Origin: Dehalococcoidia bacterium
GTDB taxonomy: Bacteria > Chloroflexota > Dehalococcoidia > Tepidiformales > Tepidiformaceae
DNA: 64,000 nucleotides
Assembly: GCA_020847985.1 (NCBI GenBank)
Contig: JADLBC010000008.1
Location: 372,001-436,000 of the forward strand
Direction: 5' to 3'
Positions 33,507-41,943 of the stretch are shown here, piece by piece (within the stretch, counting starts at the first letter, position 1; each line of letters opens with the position of its first letter). The notes under the pieces are model-generated. The model did not search any database. It was not told where the DNA came from and saw only the letters and a program-made list of their open reading frames with translations. Both the position numbers and the translations under genes were made by a program.

Positions 33507-34253
33507 GTGGATATGCCTCCCCGCGAGCCGGATTTTCCGTTCGAGCCCGCCCCGTCGCTCCCCTGGGATGCCCTCCCGGCTCTTTTCCCGGGGTTCCCCC
33601 GGCCCGAACGCTGGCTCCCGCTCCTCCGCCTCCATCTTTCGCTGGTCGAAGCCGCCGAAGAGCGCGTGCGCGTCACCGCCGTGGCGCCGGGTGATGCCGT
33701 CCGCCGCCAGTACGCTGAGTCGCTCGAACTCCTCCGCCTCGCGGGTACCTTCGATGGCCCCATCTGCGATGTTGGCAGCGGCGGCGGCTATCCGGGACTC
33801 GTGATCGCCGCGGTCCTCCCCGAGACCCCGGTCCGGCTGGTCGAACCCCTCCAGAAGCGTGCGCGCCTGCTCGTCCATATGGCCGCCGCCATGGGGTTGG
33901 AGAACGTGGCCGTCCACGCCGTTCGCGCCGAGGAGGCCGGCCGCGGCCCACTCCGCGGTGCGAACGCCCTCGTCGTCGCCCGCGCCGTGGCCGAACTGCG
34001 CGAACTCATCGAATACACCGCGCCGCTCGCCGCCCCCGGCGCCATCATAGCGCTCCCCAAGGGCTCACGTGCCGACGCCGAGATTGCCGCCGCCGGCCAC
34101 GCCTTCCAGGAGCTCGGCTGCACACTCGCCGGTCACGACCGCATGCGCCCCGAGGTGAACGAGGCCGTCACCGTCGTCCGCCTGGCCAGGTGTGGCGACG
34201 TGCCCGCGAAGTACCCCCGCCGTCCCGGCATTCCCGGCAAACGCCCCCTCTGA
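33507..34253 (+). CDS. rsmG: 16S rRNA (guanine-N7)-methyltransferase RsmG (GidB)
   Basis: 248 residues, methylating G527 (E. coli numbering) of 16S rRNA with SAM. The SAM-binding motif is ICDVGSGGGYPGLVIA, followed by VRLVEPLQKRARLLVHM and VVARAVAELRELIEYTAPLA, and LPKGSRADAEI. It starts at GTG 33507 (or ATG 33513; these differ by two residues). It has a slightly proline-rich N-terminal extension. It is divergent from the GreA-like gene and lies 37 bases before the phosphodiesterase gene. Confidence 0.92.
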   Translation: MDMPPREPDFPFEPAPSLPWDALPALFPGFPRPERWLPLLRLHLSLVEAAEERVRVTAVAPGDAVRRQYAESLELLRLAGTFDGPICDVGSGGGYPGLVIAAVLPETPVRLVEPLQKRARLLVHMAAAMGLENVAVHAVRAEEAGRGPLRGANALVVARAVAELRELIEYTAPLAAPGAIIALPKGSRADAEIAAAGHAFQELGCTLAGHDRMRPEVNEAVTVVRLARCGDVPAKYPRRPGIPGKRPL

Positions 34254-34290
34254 GGCGTGTGCCTTCACCGGCGCCCGCTACACTCCCTCC

Positions 34291-35184
34291 ATGCCGACTG
34301 GCCTCGACCCCACCATCGCCGGCCATCGCCGTGTGTTTTGCTGTCACGAAGCCACCCTTACCGGCCGCCACGCCCCGAACTCGCTCGAAGCCGTCGCCGA
34401 ATGCGTCGCCGCCGGCGTCCCCCGGCTTGAGGTCGATGTCCGCTTCCTCGCCGATGACGGCATGCTCGTCTTTCACGACAGCTGGCTCGATACCGCCACC
34501 GACGGCGAGGGCGCCGTCTCGATGCATGACACCGCCGCCACCCGCCGCATCCGTTCGAAGCGCTTCGGCACCACCCTCCCGCTCTTCGAGGAAGTCGTCG
34601 ACGTTATCCGTCATGGCGGGACGCTCCTCCAGGTCGACCTCAAGCTCATGCGGGTGATGAGCCCCGAGCGCGAACAACGGTTGGCCGCCGCCATGGAGCC
34701 CATCCGCGACCGCGTGCTCATCGGCTCCCAGGCACATTGGAACCTGCGAGGGCTCCACGCCCGGGGCTTCCGCGTCGCCCTCGACCCGACCCTCCAGTGG
34801 CACGCCCTCGAACGCTCGGACCCTGGCGACGGCGTTGGGCCCTCCCGGCGCGGCCTCCACGGCCTCTGGGACGACGCCCCCCTCGCCCACCTTCCGCGCG
34901 TCGATGCCCGCACCTACATGGCCTCGCGCCTCCAGGACCTGCTCGGCCTCCTGCCCGCCAGCGAATGGATGGTCGACTACCGCACGCTGCTGCACATGCG
35001 CGCCCTCGGTTTCGACCTCGGAACCGAACTCGGCAAGCACGGGGTCGAACTCGCCGCGTGGACAATCCGTGACGAGGGCCCCGAAGCCACGAGCGCACTC
35101 CTCGCGGCACTGTTCTCGCTCGGGACGACGACCGTAATCACTGACTATGCGGAGCAGTTGGCCGAATACGCCCGGGCCCTGTAA
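34291..35184 (+). CDS. Glycerophosphodiester phosphodiesterase-family protein
   Basis: 297 residues. The GDPD catalytic pattern is present: the first histidine/arginine region around CCHEATLTGRHAPNSLEAV, the metal-binding E-x-D in RLEVDVRFLADDGMLVFHDS (E, D and later H), and further down LQVDLK and the C-terminal VELAAWTIRDEG with TVITDYAEQL. It hydrolyses glycerophosphodiesters to glycerol-3-phosphate plus alcohol. No signal peptide, so cytoplasmic. The HR pair at the start of the motif is degenerate (C-C-H-E), so substrate or activity may differ. Confidence 0.8.
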   Translation: MPTGLDPTIAGHRRVFCCHEATLTGRHAPNSLEAVAECVAAGVPRLEVDVRFLADDGMLVFHDSWLDTATDGEGAVSMHDTAATRRIRSKRFGTTLPLFEEVVDVIRHGGTLLQVDLKLMRVMSPEREQRLAAAMEPIRDRVLIGSQAHWNLRGLHARGFRVALDPTLQWHALERSDPGDGVGPSRRGLHGLWDDAPLAHLPRVDARTYMASRLQDLLGLLPASEWMVDYRTLLHMRALGFDLGTELGKHGVELAAWTIRDEGPEATSALLAALFSLGTTTVITDYAEQLAEYARAL

Positions 35185-35261
35185 TTCGTCACCGGTTCGC
35201 CACGCCGGTGCATCCTGCCCGTGCGGTTCTTCCGGGCTCATGCTGTCGTATGCAAAGACAG

Positions 35262-35267
35262 TGTAAT
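35262..35267 (+). promoter_or_regulatory. Possible -10 element of the pilin gene
   Basis: TGTAAT lies 33 bases before the ATG at 35300 in an unusually AT-rich patch of the 115-base gap. No strong -35 hexamer is seen. The RBS is AGAGGAG at about 35285-35291. Confidence 0.3.
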
Positions 35268-35299
35268 CGCACGGTAAAACGGGCAGAGGAGCAGACGTG

Positions 35300-35488
35300 A
35301 TGAAGCAGCGTTGGCAGGCATGGACGACCAACCGCCGGCCGATGCCGGGGGAGAACGAAACAGGGCAAGGATTGGCCGAATACGGCCTCATCCTCGCCCT
35401 GATCGCTGTCGTGTGCGCCGGTGCGCTTGCCACCTTCGGCCAGGGCCTTTCGAACCTGATCGGCTGGCAGCTCTTCAACCAGTTCTAG
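35300..35488 (+). CDS. Flp/Fap-type type IVb pilin subunit
   Basis: 62-residue prepilin. A basic/hydrophilic leader ends in GENETG, followed by QGLAEYGLILALIAVVCAGA; the glutamate at +5 after the expected cleavage (G^QGLAEYG) and the EY pair define Flp pilins. The hydrophobic helix covers about 24-43. It assembles into Tad pili for adhesion. The ATG at 35300 is preferred over GTG 35297. The rest of the tad/cpa machinery is not nearby. Its 3' end overlaps the convergent thioredoxin-like gene by four bases. Confidence 0.85.
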   Translation: MKQRWQAWTTNRRPMPGENETGQGLAEYGLILALIAVVCAGALATFGQGLSNLIGWQLFNQF

Positions 35489-36123
35489 GCGGTCGCCGCC
35501 TCCAGCTTCGCGATCACCTCATCGACAGTCGCGACACGCCATCCCGCCCACGTGTCGCTCGTCTTCTGCCACTCCATGTAGCGCGCGCGTGATTCGGCGC
35601 GCGCCTCCGCGATCTCCTCCTCCGAAGGCTCGTGCCCGAGCTTCGCCGCCAGCGCTTCCGGGCTCACGTTCCCGATCACATCGCGCGTCACGTGGATCTG
35701 CTCATTCGCCAGCGCCGGCCGCTCGATGAAGTGCGCCAGCTCGCGGTGATTCTTGTCATAAAAGACAAACACCGGGATCGACTCGAACTGCCCGTCCTTC
35801 AAGTACTCCTGGATCATGTCCTTGTTCTGGTCCCGCTCGAAGAACCGCAGCTCGACGCCCGCCGCCTCGGCGATGCGCTGCGCGACCCCGGTGCCGCGGT
35901 AGACATCGGGGCACCAGTCCTCCCCGATCACGACGATGTGGTGGAGGCCGTTCGCCTTGGCCGCGAGGGCCTGCAGGCGCGCCTTCTGCTCCGCGTTCAC
36001 GGTGAGCCCGTTGTAGTTGTCCTCAAAGAGGTCGCGGTTTCGGATCCCGCTCTCGATGTACTGCTGCCAGGTCTTCCCTGTGGCGAAGCGTTCGAGCGTG
36101 ATGACGGATTCGGCGGCAGGCAT
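35485..36123 (-). CDS. Thioredoxin-fold protein with single active-site cysteine
   Basis: 212 residues. The thioredoxin-like core includes HIVVIGEDWCPDVYRGTGVA (~61-80), RFFERDQNKDM, and the cis-proline region FESIPVFVFYDKN. The active site reads W-C-P-D rather than C-x-x-C, so only one cysteine is present; this fits the family of thioredoxin-like proteins annotated near bacillithiol or nitrogen-stress genes rather than a classic thioredoxin. N- and C-terminal helical extensions. The leader resembles that of bcp (shared TTCGTGCT and TACAG elements). It ends the glycogen/mazG gene string on the minus strand. Confidence 0.78.
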   Translation of the reverse strand: MPAAESVITLERFATGKTWQQYIESGIRNRDLFEDNYNGLTVNAEQKARLQALAAKANGLHHIVVIGEDWCPDVYRGTGVAQRIAEAAGVELRFFERDQNKDMIQEYLKDGQFESIPVFVFYDKNHRELAHFIERPALANEQIHVTRDVIGNVSPEALAAKLGHEPSEEEIAEARAESRARYMEWQKTSDTWAGWRVATVDEVIAKLEAATA

Positions 36124-36198
36124 GGGTCCCTCCGGGTGGTTTCGTGCTTCGGAGCGTACAGGGGAGGGGTATTGGCTTACAACTGGTGAGCGCCGCGC

Positions 36199-37638
36199 TC
36201 AGGCCTGCCCCGGCGCCCCCGCCAGCCGCACCTTCGCCTCGTCCCACAGCGCGTCCAGCCCGGCGAGGTCAAGGTCGCGCAGGTCCAGCGCACGCTCGCG
36301 CGCCAACTCCTCCACCAGCCCGAAACGGCGCCGGAACTTCGCGTTCGCGCCCCGCAGCGCCTGCTCCGCATCGATCCCAAGCCGCTGTGCGATGTTCGCC
36401 ACCACGAAGAGGATATCGCCGAACTCATCCTCGCGGTCGCCGTCGCCCGCCTCCGCCCGCGCGAACTCGTGCATCTCCTCCGACAGCTTCTCCAGCGGAC
36501 CTTCGATGTCCGGCCAGTCGAACCCGATGCGCCGCGCCCGCCCCTGGATCGATTGCGATTCCGCCAGCGCGGGCAGCGCCACGGGGATCCCCTCGAGGAT
36601 CGACGAACGCGGCTTCTCCTGCTGCTTCAGCGCATCCCACTTCAGCGCCACCTCTTCCGCCGATTCGGCCGTCGTGCCGCCGAAAACGTGCGGGTGCCGC
36701 CGCACGAGCTTCCGCCCGATGTGCTCCACCACGTCCGCGAGCCCGAGGGTGCCCTCGCGCTGGCCCACCTCGGCGTGCATCAGCACCTGCAGGAGGACGT
36801 CGCCAAGCTCCTCCGTCAACCGCGCCGAATCCCCCGCGTCGATCGCGTCCAGCGTCTCGTAGCACTCCTCCAGCAGGTGTTGGCGGAGCGATGTGTGCGT
36901 CTGTTCGCGGTCCCAGGGGCAGCCACCCGGCGCGTGCAGCCGCGCCACGATCGCACGCAGCCCATCGAATCGCCGCACATCGTCCTCTGCCGCGATGGCC
37001 GGCACGAACACGCTATCGAGGTAGCTCCATGGCCGCCGGTCCAGTTCGGCCAGCGGTACGGTGTCCACCCGCTCGTCCGCGCCGCCCAGCGCGCGTAACA
37101 CGGTCACCGGGTGGTCCGACGGGTACACGTCCAACAGGTCCAGCTTCAGCCCCGCCGCCGCATCGCGGTCGAACACCTGGCTGATGAGCGCCGGGCGCTG
37201 CGTGTCGATGCGCAGCGCGAGCGCGTCGCACAGCTGCACCCGTTCGAAGTCCACGCCCAGGGCCGTCGCCGCCACATCGGCGAAGCTGACCCCGGGATAG
37301 AGCTTCACCCCGATGTCCCGTTCCTTCGCCACCGCCAGCACGCCCGCCACGGTGGCCTCGGCCATGAGCGGGTGCCCCGGCACGGCGTACACACCGTCAC
37401 CCGCCTCGGCGAAGGCGATCACCCGCTCCACCACCGCCGCGTACGCCTCTTCGAAGCTCAACCCGCGCTGGTAGATGTCGTCGCACGATGCCCACGCCCG
37501 GCCCGGGTCCAGTTCGGCCACCGTCGGGTGATGCGCCGTGCGCAGGAGCACCGGCAGCCCGCTCGCGAGCAAATCCCGCACCGCCACCGTCAGCAGCGAT
37601 GCCGATCCCGGCCCCAGCCCGGCGATGTGAAGCGTCAT
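36199..37638 (-). CDS. mazG: MazG nucleoside-triphosphate pyrophosphohydrolase fused to tetrapyrrole-methylase-like domain
   Basis: 479 residues, the YabN-type fusion. Residues 1-~220 resemble SAM-dependent tetrapyrrole methylases (HIAGLGPGSASLLTVAV at the N-terminus, GVYAVPGHPLMAEATV). Residues ~235-479 are two MazG modules: CPWDREQTHTSLRQHLLEEC followed by the metal site EECYETLD...EELGD, and DEFGDILFVVANIAQRLGID. It hydrolyses non-canonical or excess NTPs to NMP plus pyrophosphate. It lies 42 bases after glgA on the same strand. The methylase part probably lacks its own pathway; function of the fusion is unknown in general. Confidence 0.92.
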   Translation of the reverse strand: MTLHIAGLGPGSASLLTVAVRDLLASGLPVLLRTAHHPTVAELDPGRAWASCDDIYQRGLSFEEAYAAVVERVIAFAEAGDGVYAVPGHPLMAEATVAGVLAVAKERDIGVKLYPGVSFADVAATALGVDFERVQLCDALALRIDTQRPALISQVFDRDAAAGLKLDLLDVYPSDHPVTVLRALGGADERVDTVPLAELDRRPWSYLDSVFVPAIAAEDDVRRFDGLRAIVARLHAPGGCPWDREQTHTSLRQHLLEECYETLDAIDAGDSARLTEELGDVLLQVLMHAEVGQREGTLGLADVVEHIGRKLVRRHPHVFGGTTAESAEEVALKWDALKQQEKPRSSILEGIPVALPALAESQSIQGRARRIGFDWPDIEGPLEKLSEEMHEFARAEAGDGDREDEFGDILFVVANIAQRLGIDAEQALRGANAKFRRRFGLVEELARERALDLRDLDLAGLDALWDEAKVRLAGAPGQA

Positions 37639-37680
37639 CCCCGCAGCCTCCCCGAGCGGCCCGCCGCGTGCAACCCGGCG

Positions 37681-39060
37681 CTACTCCAGCGGGACGATAC
37701 CGCGCGATCGCAGCGCCGTCCTGTACGTGTCCAGGTAATGCGTCGCCGAAGCCCGCCACGAATAGTCCCGGCTCATCCCGTTCACCTGCAGCCGCGTGAA
37801 CGCCTCCGGCTCGCGGAACGTTCGCACCGCCTGGTCGAACGCCCCCGCGAACGCATGCTCACTGAATTCGTCGAAGAGGAACCCCGTGGCGGCGTCCGGG
37901 TGCTCGCGGACATCGACGATCGTGTCCCCCAGCCCTCCCGTGCGCCGGCCCACCGGCACCGACCCGTAACGCATCGCGATCAGTTGCCCGAGCCCGCACG
38001 GTTCGAACCGCGATGGCATGAGGAAGAGGTCCGACCCCGCGTACATGCGCCGTGCGAGCCCTTCATCGAACCGTGCCGCGAGGTGCACCGTCCCCGGGTA
38101 TTCCTCCTGCAGACGCCGCAGCTCTGCCTCCAGCCACGCGTCACCCGTCCCGAGCACGACCAGCTGCGCATCCGCCCGTACGAAATCCGTGATCGCGCCG
38201 AGCACGAGGTCCACGCCCTTCTGCTCCGTCAGTCGCGTCACCATCGCCGCGATCGGCCCTTCGCGCTCCGGCAGTCCCAGCTCCTCGCGTAGCGCCTGAC
38301 GGTTGTGCTGGCGCTCCTCCAGGCACGTCAGGTCGAAGTGCGCGCGAATGTGGGGGTCGTCGCGGGGGTTGTAGAGCTCGTAGTTCAGCCCGTTCAGGAT
38401 CCCCCCGAGGCTCTCCGTCCGAAGCTGCAGCAGCGGGTCCAGACCCTCCCCGTAATCCTTCGTCAGGATCTCCCGCGCGTAGCTCGGGCTGACCGTCGTG
38501 ATCGCGTCGCTGTAGAAGATCCCCTGCGAAAGGAAGTCGTTCAGTTCATCCGGGCCGCGGTCGCGCAGGTTGTGAATCGTGAACACCGAGGCGATGCCGC
38601 GCAGCACCGGGTTCCCCCATGCGAGGTTCCGCAGCGCATATGCCAGCGGCGCCGTGTGCCAGTCGTTCAGGTGCAGGATGTCCGGGATCCATGGCTCCTG
38701 CGTCAGCATCGCCACGATGCTCCGGCAGAAGAACTGGTAGCGAAGGAGGTCGTCGGCCTCGCCGTAGACGCGCTCGCGTCCGAAGTAGTGCCCGTCCAGC
38801 ACGAGGTCGACCGGTACGCCGCCCGTGCCCTGGACCGTGGCCACTTCCGCCGCTCGCGGCGAACCCGGCAGCGGCACCGAAAGCGGCCGCCGCAGCACCG
38901 CCGATTCGAAGGCGGCGCGCGAACTCGCGTGGCAGGGCGTCACCACGCGTACGTCGTGGCCCATCTCCCGCAGCCGCGCGGGAAGCGAGGCGGCCACGTC
39001 GGCCAGCCCCCCGACCTTCGCGAAAGGATCGACTTCCGCCGATGCGAACAGGATCTTCAA
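37681..39060 (-). CDS. glgA: Glycogen synthase (ADP-glucose type)
   Basis: 459-residue GT5 glycosyltransferase extending alpha-1,4-glucan from ADP-glucose. The N-terminal substrate motif is KVGGLADVAASLPARL (15-30). FTIHNLRDRG, VSPSYAREILT, GILNGLNYELYNP and the C-terminal MPSRFEPCGLGQLIAMRYGS plus RRTGGLGDTI are diagnostic. Slightly short but complete. It is the fourth gene of the glycogen operon, three bases after the GH57 gene stop. ADP-glucose pyrophosphorylase (glgC) is not in this window. Confidence 0.95.
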   Translation of the reverse strand: MKILFASAEVDPFAKVGGLADVAASLPARLREMGHDVRVVTPCHASSRAAFESAVLRRPLSVPLPGSPRAAEVATVQGTGGVPVDLVLDGHYFGRERVYGEADDLLRYQFFCRSIVAMLTQEPWIPDILHLNDWHTAPLAYALRNLAWGNPVLRGIASVFTIHNLRDRGPDELNDFLSQGIFYSDAITTVSPSYAREILTKDYGEGLDPLLQLRTESLGGILNGLNYELYNPRDDPHIRAHFDLTCLEERQHNRQALREELGLPEREGPIAAMVTRLTEQKGVDLVLGAITDFVRADAQLVVLGTGDAWLEAELRRLQEEYPGTVHLAARFDEGLARRMYAGSDLFLMPSRFEPCGLGQLIAMRYGSVPVGRRTGGLGDTIVDVREHPDAATGFLFDEFSEHAFAGAFDQAVRTFREPEAFTRLQVNGMSRDYSWRASATHYLDTYRTALRSRGIVPLE

Positions 39061-39063
39061 CGG

Positions 39064-40308
39064 CTATTGCTCCAGGAAGAGGTACCGCTCGAGCCGGTCC
39101 CGTGCCGCGCCCGCCGCCGCCACCCGCCACCGCACCTCGCGCTTCACCCGTTCCGAGGCCTCGCCAACAGCGACCGCGTGGGCGGAGTACATCAGCACCT
39201 CCTCCAGCAGGACGAACCCCTTGTAGACCATGGGCACATCCCACATCGGCCGCTTGCTCGCCCACCAGAACTGGCAGCTGTGCAGCGCCGGTTCCAGCTT
39301 CTCAGCGGCCCACCCCGCGAACTTCGCCGCGTCGCCGCCCCCCGCGTAGCGTTGCGCCACGGCCAGGACATCGATGCAGTGCTGCACATACTCCCACTGC
39401 GTGTCGTGCACCTGGTTGCCCGGCGCATGCCACAGCGGATACGGATTCATCGCAGCGATGTCGTCCCGCGTCGTGCTCCACGAAGACGGGAACGGTTCCA
39501 CCACCGGCCCATCCGGGAAGCGCCCGATGAGTTCGCTCGGCAGGCACATCTCGACCACCGAGGTGTGGCGCTCCACATGCCGTGGCCGGTGCGGCGATTC
39601 GATCAGCTGGTACGTCCCCGCGAGGAACTCCTGCTCCCACCCCTTGATGTGGTGCCCATACGTCTCCGCGTCCATCGCCGTGAGCACGTATGCGTCCTTC
39701 CCGCCGCCCACCCGCGAAAGGTCCTCCACGAACCGGCCCGGGTCCGTCTCCCGGAACGAGATGCGGTTGCTTCGCACATCGTCGCGGAACAGGACATGCA
39801 GGAAGTGGCCGTTCACCGGCACCCGGTACACGTGGTCGATCGGCCAGTCCGAAGGGCACGCCACGCCGCTCAGCACCAGCCACTCATGCCGCGAAGCCGC
39901 CACCTCCGGCAGGATCTCCGCGCTGTAACACATCTCCGGCGGGAAGAACCCCCGCGGCGAATACGACTCGCCGAGCAGCCGCCGGTTCACCCGCGCGTTC
40001 CCCGTGATCGAACGCTCCCGTTCCGCCTCCGGGATGAGCGGCAGGATGGGGTGGTACTGCCCGCTGCCAACGAATTCGACCTGCCCGCGATCTCCCAGCT
40101 GGCGCAGCCCGTCCACCACGTCGCCCAGCCCGTGGTCGACGAGCATCTCCGTGAGCACGGCGTTCATGTTGATCGCCACGCGCGCCTTCGGGTGCGCGAG
40201 CAGCACCTTCACCAACGGCCGGTACGACTCGTTCGCGATGCGCTGCACGATCTCGTGCGCCTGCGTCGGCGGCTGATAGAAGTGCAGAAGCTGGGCCCAC
40301 GCCGTCAC
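39064..40308 (-). CDS. GH57-family glycoside hydrolase (alpha-amylase/alpha-mannosidase-like, COG1449 type)
   Basis: 414 residues of the GH57 (beta/alpha)7 barrel. The N-terminal HFYQPPTQAHEIVQ, the region GSGQYHPILPLIPEAERERS, the nucleophile region GFFPPEMCYS (Glu) and the acid/base region AMDAETYGHHIKG (Asp) are all present. The start is GTG at 40308, overlapping the stop of the branching-enzyme gene (GTGA). It presumably hydrolyses or rearranges alpha-glucan in glycogen turnover; the exact specificity (amylase, 4-alpha-glucanotransferase) is not readable. Confidence 0.87.
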   Translation of the reverse strand: MTAWAQLLHFYQPPTQAHEIVQRIANESYRPLVKVLLAHPKARVAINMNAVLTEMLVDHGLGDVVDGLRQLGDRGQVEFVGSGQYHPILPLIPEAERERSITGNARVNRRLLGESYSPRGFFPPEMCYSAEILPEVAASRHEWLVLSGVACPSDWPIDHVYRVPVNGHFLHVLFRDDVRSNRISFRETDPGRFVEDLSRVGGGKDAYVLTAMDAETYGHHIKGWEQEFLAGTYQLIESPHRPRHVERHTSVVEMCLPSELIGRFPDGPVVEPFPSSWSTTRDDIAAMNPYPLWHAPGNQVHDTQWEYVQHCIDVLAVAQRYAGGGDAAKFAGWAAEKLEPALHSCQFWWASKRPMWDVPMVYKGFVLLEEVLMYSAHAVAVGEASERVKREVRWRVAAAGAARDRLERYLFLEQ

Positions 40309-41927
40309 GCGCGCGCACCCGCCGCTGCCGGATGGTCCGAATACAGCAGGGGATCGATCCCCGGGAAGGGGTCGTCCAGCTCGAACAGCTCCTCCACCAT
40401 CGCGTCCAGCGCCGGGTAGCCGCCCTCGATCGCGTCCGCCAGCCGGTCGAACCGTTCCGCGTGCGACCAGAACCGTTCGACCGCGTAGTCGTGCGCCTGC
40501 CCCGTCGTCATCAGGAACTGCCAGTCGGAGGATTGCAGGAGCAGCAGCTCCCGCCCCAGCTGGCGCGCCGCCGCCGTGTCCTCGGCCAGCAGCCGGTGAG
40601 CGCGCGCCTGCCGGCTCTGGATCTCCGGCCACGTCCACGCCGTCCCATCGTTGAGCCACGTGCGGTGGTCGCCACCGTTTCCCCAGGAACCCTCGGGCAG
40701 GTCGATCGCGTGCGTCGGGGGCTCCTTCGTCACGAACTCACCCGCCGTTACGAGCCGGAACGCCGGGTCGATGGCGAGCCGCCGGATGACCCCTTCGAGC
40801 CAGTCCACGCCTTCCAGCCACCAGTGCCCGAAAAGCTCCGTGTCGTACGACGCGAGCACGATCCCGTCCTCGCCCGCGCCCCGGCGGAACGCGTCCAGTT
40901 CGAAGCGGATCAGGTCGCGGAAGTGGTCCGCATGCCAGCTCACCGATTCCGCCGCCGCCCGCGGGTCGTACTCTTCCTTCTCCCCGAGGTCCACTTCCGG
41001 GCCGGTCACGCGCCAGTAGTGCAAGCCGCTGGTGCCTTCCTTCTTGTGGAACTCGCGGTAGCGCGCCTCTCCCGGGTAACCGTGGCTCGCCGACCACACC
41101 TGCAGCCCCGTCCGTTCGTTCCGGGCGATGGCGCTCACGTTCGAATGGCCCACGTGATAGGCGCGGAACGTCGTCCCGCTGGAAACGGGCAGCTCCATCG
41201 GCGCCGCCACCGGCACCCGCAGCTCCGGGTACAGCCCCACCACTTCGCCCAGCGCCTTGCCGCGTGCCCGCCCGCCCTCGACGAGGTGCGTCTCGACGAA
41301 GAAGACCTTGATCCCGGCCTCCTCGAGGTACTCCTCGAGCCCCGGTTCATAGGCGCACTCTGGCAGCCAGAACGAACGCGGAGCCCGCCCGAAGTTGCGA
41401 ATGTGCGATTCGACCCCCGTCTGCACCTGGAAGCGAACGGCGGCCGGGTCGTCGAGCAGCGGAAGGTAGCCGTGCGTCGCCGCGCACGTCGCGACCTCGA
41501 TGTGGCCGCTGTCCTCGAGGGCCCGCAGCGCAGCCACCAGGTCACCCTGGATCTCGTCCTCGAAGAACGCGCGAATGGCGTGATACCGGTCGCGATGGAA
41601 GAGCGCCGTCGCCGCCCGGTTCGCCGATGCCCCCGCGAAGCGCACCACGTCGCCTTCGGCCCGCTCGATGCGGTCCGCCAGGTATTCGCGGAAGTGGTCG
41701 AGCATCACCGCGTCGCGCATCTGCTCGGCGAGGATCGGCGTGACGTTGATTGTCACCCCCAGCGACCCATCGACCTGCCCCGCGAGCCGCCGGAATGCCC
41801 GCACCAGCGGCAGGTAGCATTCGAGCATGGCCTCGTGGAACCACTCCTCGCCGTGCGGCCAACGCCCCGCGAGCCGGCAATACGGCAGGTGCGTGTGGAG
41901 GACGAAACAGACGTTGCCAGAGCGCAC
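40305..41927 (-). CDS. GH57-type 1,4-alpha-glucan branching enzyme
   Basis: 540 residues. GH57 branching-enzyme motifs are in order: FVLHTHLPYCRLAGRWPHGE (1), GHIEVATCAATHGYLPLL (2), RSFWLPECAYEPGLEE (3, nucleophile Glu), ASYDTELFGHWWLEGVDWLE (4, acid Asp), and the DUF1957 C-terminal region (SWGNGGDHRTWLNDGTAWTW). It forms alpha-1,6 branches in glycogen. The GTG at 41927 is chosen because AAGGAG lies six bases upstream; TTG 41960 would overlap the phosphorylase gene without a ribosome binding site. It replaces the usual GH13 GlgB. Confidence 0.9.
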   Translation of the reverse strand: MRSGNVCFVLHTHLPYCRLAGRWPHGEEWFHEAMLECYLPLVRAFRRLAGQVDGSLGVTINVTPILAEQMRDAVMLDHFREYLADRIERAEGDVVRFAGASANRAATALFHRDRYHAIRAFFEDEIQGDLVAALRALEDSGHIEVATCAATHGYLPLLDDPAAVRFQVQTGVESHIRNFGRAPRSFWLPECAYEPGLEEYLEEAGIKVFFVETHLVEGGRARGKALGEVVGLYPELRVPVAAPMELPVSSGTTFRAYHVGHSNVSAIARNERTGLQVWSASHGYPGEARYREFHKKEGTSGLHYWRVTGPEVDLGEKEEYDPRAAAESVSWHADHFRDLIRFELDAFRRGAGEDGIVLASYDTELFGHWWLEGVDWLEGVIRRLAIDPAFRLVTAGEFVTKEPPTHAIDLPEGSWGNGGDHRTWLNDGTAWTWPEIQSRQARAHRLLAEDTAAARQLGRELLLLQSSDWQFLMTTGQAHDYAVERFWSHAERFDRLADAIEGGYPALDAMVEELFELDDPFPGIDPLLYSDHPAAAGARA

Positions 41928-41943
41928 CGTCAACTCCTTTGCT

